Of a stretch of DNA of 7,037 bases, positions 1 to 5,533 are shown piece by piece. Below the pieces are notes generated by a model. It was given only the letters and a program-made list of their open reading frames with translations, did no database searches and was not told the origin of the DNA. Position numbers and translations under genes: made by a program. Within the stretch, counting starts at the first letter, position 1, and each line of letters opens with the position of its first letter. Location of the stretch: the NCBI GenBank assembly GCA_016213345.1, contig JACRAO010000076.1:1-7037 (forward strand), given 5' to 3'. The DNA comes from Bdellovibrio sp. (GTDB taxonomy: Bacteria > Bdellovibrionota > UBA1018).

Positions 1-449
1 CTTACAAGTTCCCAATTGTGGGAGTATTCTCTTTTTAAAGCTGATGCCATTGTATTAAAGTTATTAGATAGCTCAGAAAACTGGTCTCCTGTTCTAAATT
101 GAATGTTGAAATCAAAATTTCCGTTTTCTATTTCTCTTAATCCTTTCTGTAGTTTAAACAGAGGACCAGCAATTTTATTTGATAAAAATAGACTAAATAG
201 AAACGTCAGCAAAAGAAAAATAGCTTCTAAAATAATAATTAACGAAAGAATTTGTATTTTGGTATTACCAATAGGTAATGCCGAAATATTATTAGTATCT
301 GGAAAGTTATATTCCACAAATACATTGAAAAGTCGGTATACAATTAATGGGTAAATAAGACTAAGAGGAATTAACCAGGAGGTAACAAAAAAAGCAAACA
401 TGAACTGAAATTTCTTATTGATTAAAATAATTTTTCTTTGATTAGGCAT
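1..449 (-). CDS. HAMP-domain membrane protein, C-terminus beyond window
   Basis: This frame is open for 149 codons from an ATG at 449 and continues past the left edge. Visible layout: a short basic N-terminus, a first membrane segment at about residues 14-41, a short external loop of only about 25 residues with no recognisable sensor domain, a second membrane segment at about 65-90, then a HAMP domain at about 91-140. The HAMP shows the typical start (NKIAGPLFKL), the turn with Glu-Asn-Gly-Asn-Phe, and the second helix ending in FNTMASALK. HAMP domains relay signals from the membrane to kinase, cyclase or chemotaxis output domains; the output domain here, if any, is not visible. The start lies 14 nt after the PilZ gene stop, so the two are probably co-transcribed. 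No strong Shine-Dalgarno is seen before the ATG, which suggests translation coupled to the upstream gene. It could be a histidine kinase, a diguanylate cyclase, a chemoreceptor or a short HAMP-only protein. Confidence 0.85.
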   Translation of the reverse strand, partial: MPNQRKIILINKKFQFMFAFFVTSWLIPLSLIYPLIVYRLFNVFVEYNFPDTNNISALPIGNTKIQILSLIIILEAIFLLLTFLFSLFLSNKIAGPLFKLQKGLREIENGNFDFNIQFRTGDQFSELSNNFNTMASALKREYSHNWELV

Positions 450-463
450 AATGAGTATTCTAT

Positions 464-1138
464 CTAATTTCTCACTCCAAGTAAAATTTTTTCCATTTGC
501 TTTTGTAAATCAGGCTTTAATGTATCCGCACTTATAACAAATTGAATGAGTTGTTTTCTTAAGAAAGCTCCAATTGGTTGAATTTTTGAGTGCTGAATCA
601 GATATAGTCCGCCTTCGGGGGACCATTCGGCATTATTTCCAAAAAAGCCAATATTAAAGCGTATTATTTTTTGTTTCTTAACTTCGATTTCTAAATAATT
701 GGCTTGGTTGTCGTCAAATTTATAAATTTTATGCTCTTCAGTTTCTTCTCCTACGTTTGCATCACTTGTCTGTTTTAGGTTTGCTCCTATAATCTCTGCT
801 TCAAAATATACCCTAATAGCATTTTGAATCATCTCTCGTGGTTCAACAAACTCAAACCCTGCTATACCATTACTAACTCTTACTAATTTGAGGGTCACAG
901 GGAAAACAGTTTTTCCAATTAAAAGTTGACCATTTACAGTTCTCAAGGTCGTGACTAATTGCGTTAACAGTGAGCTATCAAGTCCTAGCCCTGTTTCTGA
1001 AATATTGGTTACTCTAATTTCTGGGCGTGTTAGTTGGCTGCACCTTAAAAAAACCCCTTTGATTCGGTTTAAAACAAATGCTCTTTCTGATTTTCTTCTA
1101 GAGCGTGAGGTTTTTAGATTAAATTTATTTTCCGGCAT
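464..1138 (-). CDS. PilZ-domain protein (probable c-di-GMP effector)
   Basis: A 224-residue soluble protein without signal peptide or membrane segment. The N-terminal part carries the two PilZ cyclic-di-GMP signatures: an RxxxR motif at R15-R19 within a basic stretch, and an N-x-S-x-x-G motif at N45-S47-G50 (Asp is more usual at the first position; Asn is tolerated in the family). A closing strand with GFEFVEP at about residues 93-99 fits the end of the PilZ barrel. Residues from about 110 to 224 form a second region that I do not recognise; it is polar and has a Trp-Ser-Pro-Glu-Gly-Gly turn. Known PilZ proteins bind cyclic-di-GMP and alter motility, secretion or partner enzymes; the partner here is unknown. 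It starts 10 nt after trmFO stops and ends 14 nt before the HAMP gene, so it sits in the middle of a probable three-gene transcript. The family call is firm, ligand binding is inferred. Confidence 0.85.
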   Translation of the reverse strand: MPENKFNLKTSRSRRKSERAFVLNRIKGVFLRCSQLTRPEIRVTNISETGLGLDSSLLTQLVTTLRTVNGQLLIGKTVFPVTLKLVRVSNGIAGFEFVEPREMIQNAIRVYFEAEIIGANLKQTSDANVGEETEEHKIYKFDDNQANYLEIEVKKQKIIRFNIGFFGNNAEWSPEGGLYLIQHSKIQPIGAFLRKQLIQFVISADTLKPDLQKQMEKILLGVRN

Positions 1139-1148
1139 GGCTTATAGT

Positions 1149-2510
1149 TTAGCAGAATTTCAGAAAATCTTCTCTCCATTTATCAAAATAAGCAATAGCT
1201 TGTTGTGATATTTGCATTCGTAGCTCATTCTTTTTCAATTTTGTTAAATTTTCAAACAAAAATGATTCTAATAGACCAAAATGAATGTTGGTAGGCATAT
1301 AAGTTTTTTCATCTGAGCCGGTCACATGTCGCAATAACGCACCTAAGACTGTGTTTGCTGGAGGAGCGAAATGAGGCAGACTGTGAAGTTTTTGATATAT
1401 GAAAATGCCGGCTAAAAGTCCGCAAGCAGCGGATTCTAAATAGCCCTCAACTCCTGTTAGCTGACCTGCTAAAAAAACATCGGGATGTCCTTTTATTGAC
1501 AGGTTGGGAGCTAGCACATTTGGTCCACACACGTAAGTATTTCGGTGGATAGATCCTAATCTCAAAAACTCTGCATTTTGTAGTGCTGGAATCATTCTGA
1601 AAATTCTTTCCTGTTCCCTGTACTTTAGCTTTGTCTGAAAACTAACCAGACTATAGGCTGTGTTTGATATATTTTCTGGTCTTAGCTGTATTACTGCAAA
1701 TGGTACGGAATTGGTAACTGGATCTATTAGTCCAACGGGTTTCATGGCGCTAAATCGCAAACTGTCTTTGCCGGAGGCTGCTATGACTTCGATTGGTTGA
1801 CAACCCTGAAAAAATTTGGCTTCCTCAAATCGTTCTGCTGGCACTTTTTCGGCTGTTAAAAGTGCGTTTACAAAATCGTAATATTCTTTTTTATTCAAGG
1901 GGCAATTTAAATATGCTTTTTCGTCTCCCTTTTGATACCGGTTTGCTAAAAAAACTTTCGCAGTATCAATTGTCTTAGCGTCAATAATGGGTGAAATAGC
2001 GTCATAAAAGTATAAATTTTCAAGATGTGTTTTTTGCATTAGCCATTGGCACAAGGGTTCCGAAGTCAAAGGGCCTGTTGCAATTAAGTTAATAGCATTG
2101 GTGACAGGTTCCTTTACTTCGCCCGAAATAACGGTAATAGACGAATGGCTTTTTAAAATATGTGTTATGGTTTCTGAAAAAAGTGTTCGATCTACGACTA
2201 GCGCCTCTCCGCCAGGTATTGCGTTTTGGCATGCAGATCTTAAGACGATAGAGTTCATACGATTCAGCTCGGTTTTTAACATTCCTGTGGCTGAGCAAGG
2301 GTTTTGTGATTTGAACGAATTGCTGCAAACAAGCTCGGCAAACCAAGGAGTTGTATGAGCTGGTGTCATTACTTGAGGGCGCATTTCGTGTAAAAAAACA
2401 CTTACTCCGCGTTCAGCTAGAAAATAGGCAGCTTCAGAGCCGGCTAGACCAGCTCCAATGATGTGCACAGGGGCTGACGTAGCCGGTATTGCTTTGGTTG
2501 CATTACTCAT
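1149..2510 (-). CDS. trmFO: Methylenetetrahydrofolate--tRNA-(uracil-5-)-methyltransferase TrmFO
   Basis: A 453-residue, full-length TrmFO (formerly Gid). This cytoplasmic flavoenzyme makes 5-methyluridine at position 54 of the tRNA T-loop, taking the carbon from methylene-tetrahydrofolate and reducing it with FADH2. Sequence support: the Rossmann FAD motif GAGLAGSE at 19-26, the substrate segment LVCSNSFKS with C62, the second conserved cysteine C237 in FFQGCQPIEV, the GLIDPVTNSVPFAV block, and the C-terminal FAD block GQLTGVEGYLESAACGLLAG. C62 and C237 align with the catalytic Cys53 and Cys226 of the Bacillus subtilis enzyme by motif. The start has about 13 residues more than usual before the dinucleotide fold; no later start is available before GAGLAG. 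The ribosome-binding site is weak, and a TATAGT box on this strand (2519-2524) lies only 8 nt upstream, so the leader may be very short. It is divergent from a xer gene, its classical neighbour in Firmicutes. Confidence 0.97.
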   Translation of the reverse strand: MSNATKAIPATSAPVHIIGAGLAGSEAAYFLAERGVSVFLHEMRPQVMTPAHTTPWFAELVCSNSFKSQNPCSATGMLKTELNRMNSIVLRSACQNAIPGGEALVVDRTLFSETITHILKSHSSITVISGEVKEPVTNAINLIATGPLTSEPLCQWLMQKTHLENLYFYDAISPIIDAKTIDTAKVFLANRYQKGDEKAYLNCPLNKKEYYDFVNALLTAEKVPAERFEEAKFFQGCQPIEVIAASGKDSLRFSAMKPVGLIDPVTNSVPFAVIQLRPENISNTAYSLVSFQTKLKYREQERIFRMIPALQNAEFLRLGSIHRNTYVCGPNVLAPNLSIKGHPDVFLAGQLTGVEGYLESAACGLLAGIFIYQKLHSLPHFAPPANTVLGALLRHVTGSDEKTYMPTNIHFGLLESFLFENLTKLKKNELRMQISQQAIAYFDKWREDFLKFC

Positions 2511-2524
2511 TGCGTCGTACTATA

Positions 2525-2562
2525 TCAGAAGTTTTTAGGATTTTAATAAATAAAACTTCTGA
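2525..2562. repeat. Perfect 11-bp inverted repeat between trmFO and xer gene
   Basis: TCAGAAGTTTT at 2525-2535 is matched exactly by its reverse complement AAAACTTCTGA at 2552-2562, separated by 16 AT-rich bases. It fills most of the 65-bp gap between the divergent starts at 2510 and 2576. It could be an operator serving both promoters, or an RNA hairpin in the leader of the xer gene; the right arm touches the purine stretch GAGA (2561-2564), the best candidate Shine-Dalgarno for that gene. It has no T-run directly after it on the plus strand, so it is not a clear terminator. Confidence 0.7.
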
Positions 2563-2575
2563 GATAATAAACATA

Positions 2576-3541
2576 ATGCAACCAAAGACAATCAACGAAG
2601 CCGTTGTAATGTTTTTTGACCACCTAAAAGCGCAGCGTCATTTTAGTCCACATTCCATAAGAGCTTATAAAAATGATTTAACCCATTGGGTCAAGGATCT
2701 TGACGAAAGAAAGATTATGTCTTTAACAGAATTTAGTCAATATTATGACCAACAAACATTGAGATCATATTTGAATTCGTTTTTTGATAATCACGAACGC
2801 AGTTCTATTTGCCGGAGACTATCTGCAATTCGATCATTTTTAAGATTTATTAGAAATCATCATTGGATCGCCAAGGATATTGGTCCTTTAGTGCCGAGCC
2901 CAAAACTTAATCAAACTTTACCCAGGTTTCTAAAAATAGAAGAAATTTTTGAGCTTATTAACGCACCAAATATTGAAACATTTTTGGGACGCAGGGATCG
3001 TGCTCTTTTTGAGATCATGTATGCCAGTGGATTGAGAGTTAGCGAAACAGTGGGCTTAAATCATTGTGATTTAGATCTTGAAAACATGTGGGTTAGGGTT
3101 TTAGGAAAAGGTAAAAAGGAGCGAGTATTACCATTTGGACCTCCGGCCCAAAAGGCTTTGAAAGTCTATTTGGCAGATACATGTAGTGATTCACCGGAAC
3201 CTTTGTTTAAAAATTTTCAGGGCACTAGGCTAAGTACCCGTAGTGTGGCACGAATAATTAAAAAGCATTTAATACGGATTGCTCTAGCAAAATCACTTTC
3301 TCCACATGGCATTAGACATAGTTTTGCAACTCACTTATTAGCGGGTGGAGCCGATCTAAGGACAATTCAAGAGTTGCTTGGGCACTCACAGCTTTCTACA
3401 ACGCAACGTTACACACATGTTGACTTAGGAGCATTAATGGACGAGTATCGAGAAACGCATCCATTAAATCAGGTAAATCAGGTAAATCAGGTAAATAAGG
3501 TGAATAATGTGAATAATAGGGTGAACAAAACAAAGTTATAA
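2576..3541 (+). CDS. xerC: Tyrosine recombinase XerC/XerD family
   Basis: A 321-residue site-specific recombinase, most likely for resolving chromosome dimers at a dif site during cell division. The N-terminal SAM-like core-binding domain spans about residues 5-95 (FSPHSIRAYKNDL, RRLSAIRSFLRF). The catalytic domain has all six active-site residues: R154 in ASGLRVSE, K178 in LGKGKKERVLP, H244 and R247 in PHGIRHSFATHLL, H270 in LLGHSQLSTTQ, and the nucleophile Y279 in RYTHV. I place the start at 2576 rather than at 2489, because the family normally begins just before this point, the extra 29 residues look non-homologous, and 2489 overlaps the divergent trmFO start. Family members usually end shortly after the HP seen here at 295-296; this one adds 25 residues rich in Asn-Gln-Val repeats. 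The trmFO neighbour supports XerC (CodV-like) over a mobile integrase, but XerC and XerD cannot be told apart with certainty. An 8-nt gap leads into the DedA gene. Confidence 0.93.
   Translation: MQPKTINEAVVMFFDHLKAQRHFSPHSIRAYKNDLTHWVKDLDERKIMSLTEFSQYYDQQTLRSYLNSFFDNHERSSICRRLSAIRSFLRFIRNHHWIAKDIGPLVPSPKLNQTLPRFLKIEEIFELINAPNIETFLGRRDRALFEIMYASGLRVSETVGLNHCDLDLENMWVRVLGKGKKERVLPFGPPAQKALKVYLADTCSDSPEPLFKNFQGTRLSTRSVARIIKKHLIRIALAKSLSPHGIRHSFATHLLAGGADLRTIQELLGHSQLSTTQRYTHVDLGALMDEYRETHPLNQVNQVNQVNKVNNVNNRVNKTKL
3466..3522 (+). repeat. 9-bp tandem repeat in the 3' end of the xer gene
   Basis: AAATCAGGT occurs three times exactly in tandem at 3466-3492, followed by a variant AAATAAGGT (3493-3501) and decayed units GAATAATGT and GAATAATAGGGT to about 3522. 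In frame it encodes Asn-Gln-Val repeated, then Asn-Lys-Val and Asn-Asn-Val. A 9-bp unit changes length without changing frame, so copy number may vary between strains. Confidence 0.9.
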
Positions 3542-3549
3542 AAAGTTAT

Positions 3550-4170
3550 ATGGATTTTTTATTAGATTATATCTTAAATTTTTATGGTCCCACGCCTTAC
3601 CTGATAGTCTTTGCTGTCTTATTGGCCTGCGGCCTAGGCATTCCTATTCCCGAAGACATCACTCTCTTTGTTGCTGGTCTTATTTGCTATTACGGGCTGA
3701 CAAAACTGTGGCTTATGATTATTTTAGGCTTATTTGGAGTCCTAATTGGAGATGCAACGATTTTTTATTTAGGCCTAAAACATGGTAGGAAATTAACTAA
3801 AAAATGGTTTTTTCACCAGCTCCTTCCAGATGAAAGACTAAACTCTGTTAGAGATAAATTACATAAAAGTGGAGGGACAAGACTCTTATTTTTTGCCCGT
3901 TTCATGCCAGGATTAAGAGCGCCTATTTATTTTTCAGCTGGGACATTGCATATACCTTTTCGTAAATTTATTTTTTATGATGGCATGGCTGCTTTAATTA
4001 GTGTTCCAGCAATCATTGGAGCTGTTTACTATTTTGGAGATGAGGTCAATCGTGTTATCCACTTCGTTAAAAAAGTTGAGCATGGCGTAGTTGTTCTGGT
4101 TGTGCTTATTGTTCTTGCAGTTATAGGCAAGTGGTATATTACACATAGAAAACTAAAAAAGAATAAATGA
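3550..4170 (+). CDS. DedA-family (SNARE-associated/VTT) membrane protein
   Basis: A 206-residue inner-membrane protein of the usual DedA length. Family marks: the reentrant loop GLGIPIPEDITLFVAG with acidic residues E35 and D36, another acidic residue D68 in GVLIGDATIFYLG, and the signature FFARFMPGLRAP with R117 and R123. These arginines correspond by motif to the essential pair of Escherichia coli YqjA/YghB. DedA proteins are proton-linked lipid flippases or scramblases, some recycling undecaprenyl phosphate or moving phosphatidylethanolamine; which lipid applies here cannot be told. Hydrophobic segments lie at about 15-45, 50-75, 110-135, 138-160 and 175-197, and the C-terminus is basic (HRKLKKNK). 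There is no clear Shine-Dalgarno; the start is 8 nt after the recombinase stop, and the stop overlaps the next start by four bases (ATGA), which indicates coupling with the peptidase gene downstream. Confidence 0.92.
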   Translation: MDFLLDYILNFYGPTPYLIVFAVLLACGLGIPIPEDITLFVAGLICYYGLTKLWLMIILGLFGVLIGDATIFYLGLKHGRKLTKKWFFHQLLPDERLNSVRDKLHKSGGTRLLFFARFMPGLRAPIYFSAGTLHIPFRKFIFYDGMAALISVPAIIGAVYYFGDEVNRVIHFVKKVEHGVVVLVVLIVLAVIGKWYITHRKLKKNK

Positions 4171-5075
4171 AAAAATATGTTTTAATGCTAGTTTGTCTAT
4201 TTTGTTGCAGCGACTTGGGTGCTGCTAACTCAATCGAAAATTGGTGTACAAAAGTAAAGGAAATCACACAAGAATTGAAATGGGATTTGTTAATGGATCC
4301 TTGCTTGTCAGTACAGTGGAAAAGCCTTGGAAGGTCTAACCTTAATATGCCTTTGGTTTATGCTGAGTTTGGGAATACCAGTTCTCAAAATACTACTTTA
4401 GTATTTTCGATGGTTCATGGAGACGAGATCACGCCGTTTTATTTGGGATTAAAACTTGCTTTTTGGTTACACGAGAATGAATCAAAATTTAAAACTGAAA
4501 AAATAGTCATTGCGCCTCTTGTGAATCCAGATGGTTTTTTTGCGCGTCCTAGAACAAGGGTGAATGCTAAGGGAGTTGATATAAATCGCAATTTTCCGAC
4601 GCGTGATTGGGATGCTAGAGCCATTAAGCTTTGGAAAAGCAAGTATGCATCAGATAAGAGGAGATATCCAGGTGCAACTTCTCATTCGGAGCCAGAAACT
4701 CTGTTTCAGGAAGAGCTTATTCGTTTAGTTAGGCCTCAAAAAATTTTATCTATCCATGCTCCGCTTAATTTCTTAGACTATGATGGCCCATCACACTTGT
4801 ATTTGAGCCAGTTTCCTAAAGATTATGTCAAGGAGTGTGTAAAGCTTCGCTCCCGCTTAAAGGCTGTTTCTGGTGGATTTTTCCCGGGTTCACTTGGCAA
4901 TTATACTGGCCAGGAAAGGGGGATTCCAACGTTGACATTAGAGTTGCCATCGGCAGATCCTGCACGAGCGGAGAGATATTGGCAAAAATTTAAACAAGGA
5001 TTGGACGTAATGATTCATTTTAAAATGCCTGATTATGCGTGGAACAAAAGCAAGGAAGGCAAGCTATTTCGGTGA
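4167..5075 (+). CDS. Secreted M14-family zinc carboxypeptidase, MpaA-like
   Basis: A 302-residue protein with a Sec signal peptide (MKKYVLMLVCLFCC, cut probably near G18-A19-A20) followed by one M14 domain. Zinc ligands are visible as H84 and E87 in the HxxE motif VHGDE, and H197 in LSIHAP. Substrate-binding residues appear in N140-R141 of DINRNFP, and the catalytic glutamate is E259 in LTLELPSAD. The NPDGF and RVNAKGVDINRNFP blocks resemble murein tripeptide amidase MpaA and related gamma-D-Glu-diaminopimelate peptidases, so a cell-wall peptide is the likely substrate. Unlike cytoplasmic MpaA of E. coli this one is exported, which suggests action in the periplasm on peptidoglycan; this is inference. 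Cysteines C10, C13 and C14 sit in the signal region but the sequence before them is not a good lipobox. The start overlaps the DedA stop by ATGA. The last 20 residues are polar and lie outside the domain. Confidence 0.9.
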   Translation: MKKYVLMLVCLFCCSDLGAANSIENWCTKVKEITQELKWDLLMDPCLSVQWKSLGRSNLNMPLVYAEFGNTSSQNTTLVFSMVHGDEITPFYLGLKLAFWLHENESKFKTEKIVIAPLVNPDGFFARPRTRVNAKGVDINRNFPTRDWDARAIKLWKSKYASDKRRYPGATSHSEPETLFQEELIRLVRPQKILSIHAPLNFLDYDGPSHLYLSQFPKDYVKECVKLRSRLKAVSGGFFPGSLGNYTGQERGIPTLTLELPSADPARAERYWQKFKQGLDVMIHFKMPDYAWNKSKEGKLFR

Positions 5076-5090
5076 GTTATCATTATTTAA

Positions 5091-5120
5091 TTGACATAGT
5101 GATATATAGTGTAATATAGT
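5091..5120 (+). promoter_or_regulatory. Sigma-70-like promoter of the BrnTA-like module
   Basis: A perfect -35 box TTGACA at 5091-5096 is followed after 18 nt by TATAGT at 5115-5120 as -10; a TAATAT at 5112-5117 (15 nt) is an alternative. It starts 15 nt after the peptidase stop and would initiate near 5127, just upstream of the toxin-remnant frame and about 155 nt before the antitoxin. It would also drive the glycosyltransferase gene downstream. Confidence 0.6.
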
Positions 5121-5121
5121 G
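5096..5121 (+). promoter_or_regulatory. Three ATAGTG direct repeats, 10-bp period (candidate operator)
   Basis: ATAGTG occurs exactly at 5096-5101, 5106-5111 and 5116-5121, one helical turn apart, covering the promoter from the end of the -35 box through the -10 box. Ribbon-helix-helix repressors often bind cooperatively to short direct repeats on one DNA face, and a ribbon-helix-helix antitoxin is encoded just downstream, so negative autoregulation is the natural reading. Binding is inferred, the repeats are seen. Confidence 0.6.
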
Positions 5122-5132
5122 AATTACGATAT

Positions 5133-5306
5133 ATGGCTTCTTTTAGGTTTATTCAATGGCTTGTAGATGGTATCTTAGGTCTAACAAGCGATCTGAAGCC
5201 AGTATTTATATGTTTTACGATCCGTGGTTCAGGAATTCGAATTATTCACATTCGGAAGATGAATATAAAAGAACGGAGATTATATGTCAAACTATGTAAA
5301 AAATGA
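5133..5306 (+). pseudogene. BrnT-like toxin, N-terminally truncated remnant
   Basis: A 57-codon frame not usually called. Its C-terminal part reads LGLTSDLKPVF, ICFTIRGSG, IRIIHIRK, MNIKERRLY: this follows the pattern of BrnT-family ribonuclease toxins, whose end typically runs as VVFT, a turn, IRIISARK and a KKER-LY tail. BrnT proteins are about 90-100 residues; the N-terminal half (the W/F-D-x-x-K and KHG part) is not found upstream, where a stop lies in frame at 5112-5114. The residues ELRY before the ATG look like the conserved strand preceding the toxin core, so the remnant may begin before 5133. About 12 residues between MA and LGLT do not fit the family. The frame overlaps the antitoxin start by 23 nt, as in brnTA operons. 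There is no Shine-Dalgarno before the ATG. Most likely it encodes no active toxin. The homology is by eye only. Confidence 0.6.
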
Positions 5307-5520
5307 AAATGGATACAATAAGATCAAATTTAATGCTAAGGCTGTCAAAGAAGCTTATAGTAAAAGCAAAACTCAAAAAAAACATCCCACTAGCGTTAAC
5401 CTTCCAGAAGATGTCATCACTAAGTTAAAAAGAATCTCTTTACAAATGGGTGTTCCTTATCAGACGCTCATGAGAAAACTTATTGTAGAAGGTTTAGCAA
5501 AACAAAAAAGCGCTGCCTAG
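5284..5520 (+). CDS. CopG/BrnA-like ribbon-helix-helix antitoxin
   Basis: A 78-residue basic protein. Residues 36-72 form a ribbon-helix-helix DNA-binding fold: the strand TSVNLPEDV, helix A with ITKLKRISLQMG, the turn VPYQ, and helix B with TLMRKLIVEGLAK. The VPYQTLMR turn is typical of antitoxins paired with BrnT-like toxins. The first 35 residues are polar and basic (KNENGYNKIKF, SKSKTQKKH) and are the region that would wrap the toxin in this family. The start has a strong GGAG at 5275-5278, 5 nt upstream, placed within the toxin remnant. Such antitoxins both neutralise the toxin and repress the operon; with the toxin apparently broken, the protein may now serve only as a repressor, for instance on the repeats at 5096-5121, or protect against a related toxin elsewhere. 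The next gene begins 13 nt downstream. Confidence 0.85.
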   Translation: MSNYVKNENGYNKIKFNAKAVKEAYSKSKTQKKHPTSVNLPEDVITKLKRISLQMGVPYQTLMRKLIVEGLAKQKSAA

Positions 5521-5533
5521 GTAGGCTCTAAAG

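Noticed and set aside
103..354. Plus-strand open frame of 83 codons near the left edge
   Set aside because: It lies opposite the HAMP-domain gene, whose domain and membrane layout are clear; the plus-strand product has no recognisable feature.
2489..2575. Upstream start for the recombinase adding 29 residues
   Set aside because: It would overlap the divergent trmFO coding start and cross the dyad, and the extra residues do not resemble the family N-terminus.
3532..3550. AAAGTTATA occurring twice at the recombinase/DedA junction
   Set aside because: A single short AT-rich duplication across the stop and start codons; likely chance or slippage, with no role that can be supported.
5084..5121. 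Possible dif site for the Xer recombinase in the AT-rich gap
   Set aside because: ATTTAATTGACATA only loosely resembles one dif arm and needs a three-base gap; no second arm with a 6-bp centre is present.
5135..5198. GGCTTC and GAAGCC as a possible hairpin or terminator
   Set aside because: Only 6 bp of stem with a loop of about 52 nt and no T-run; it lies within the toxin-remnant frame.
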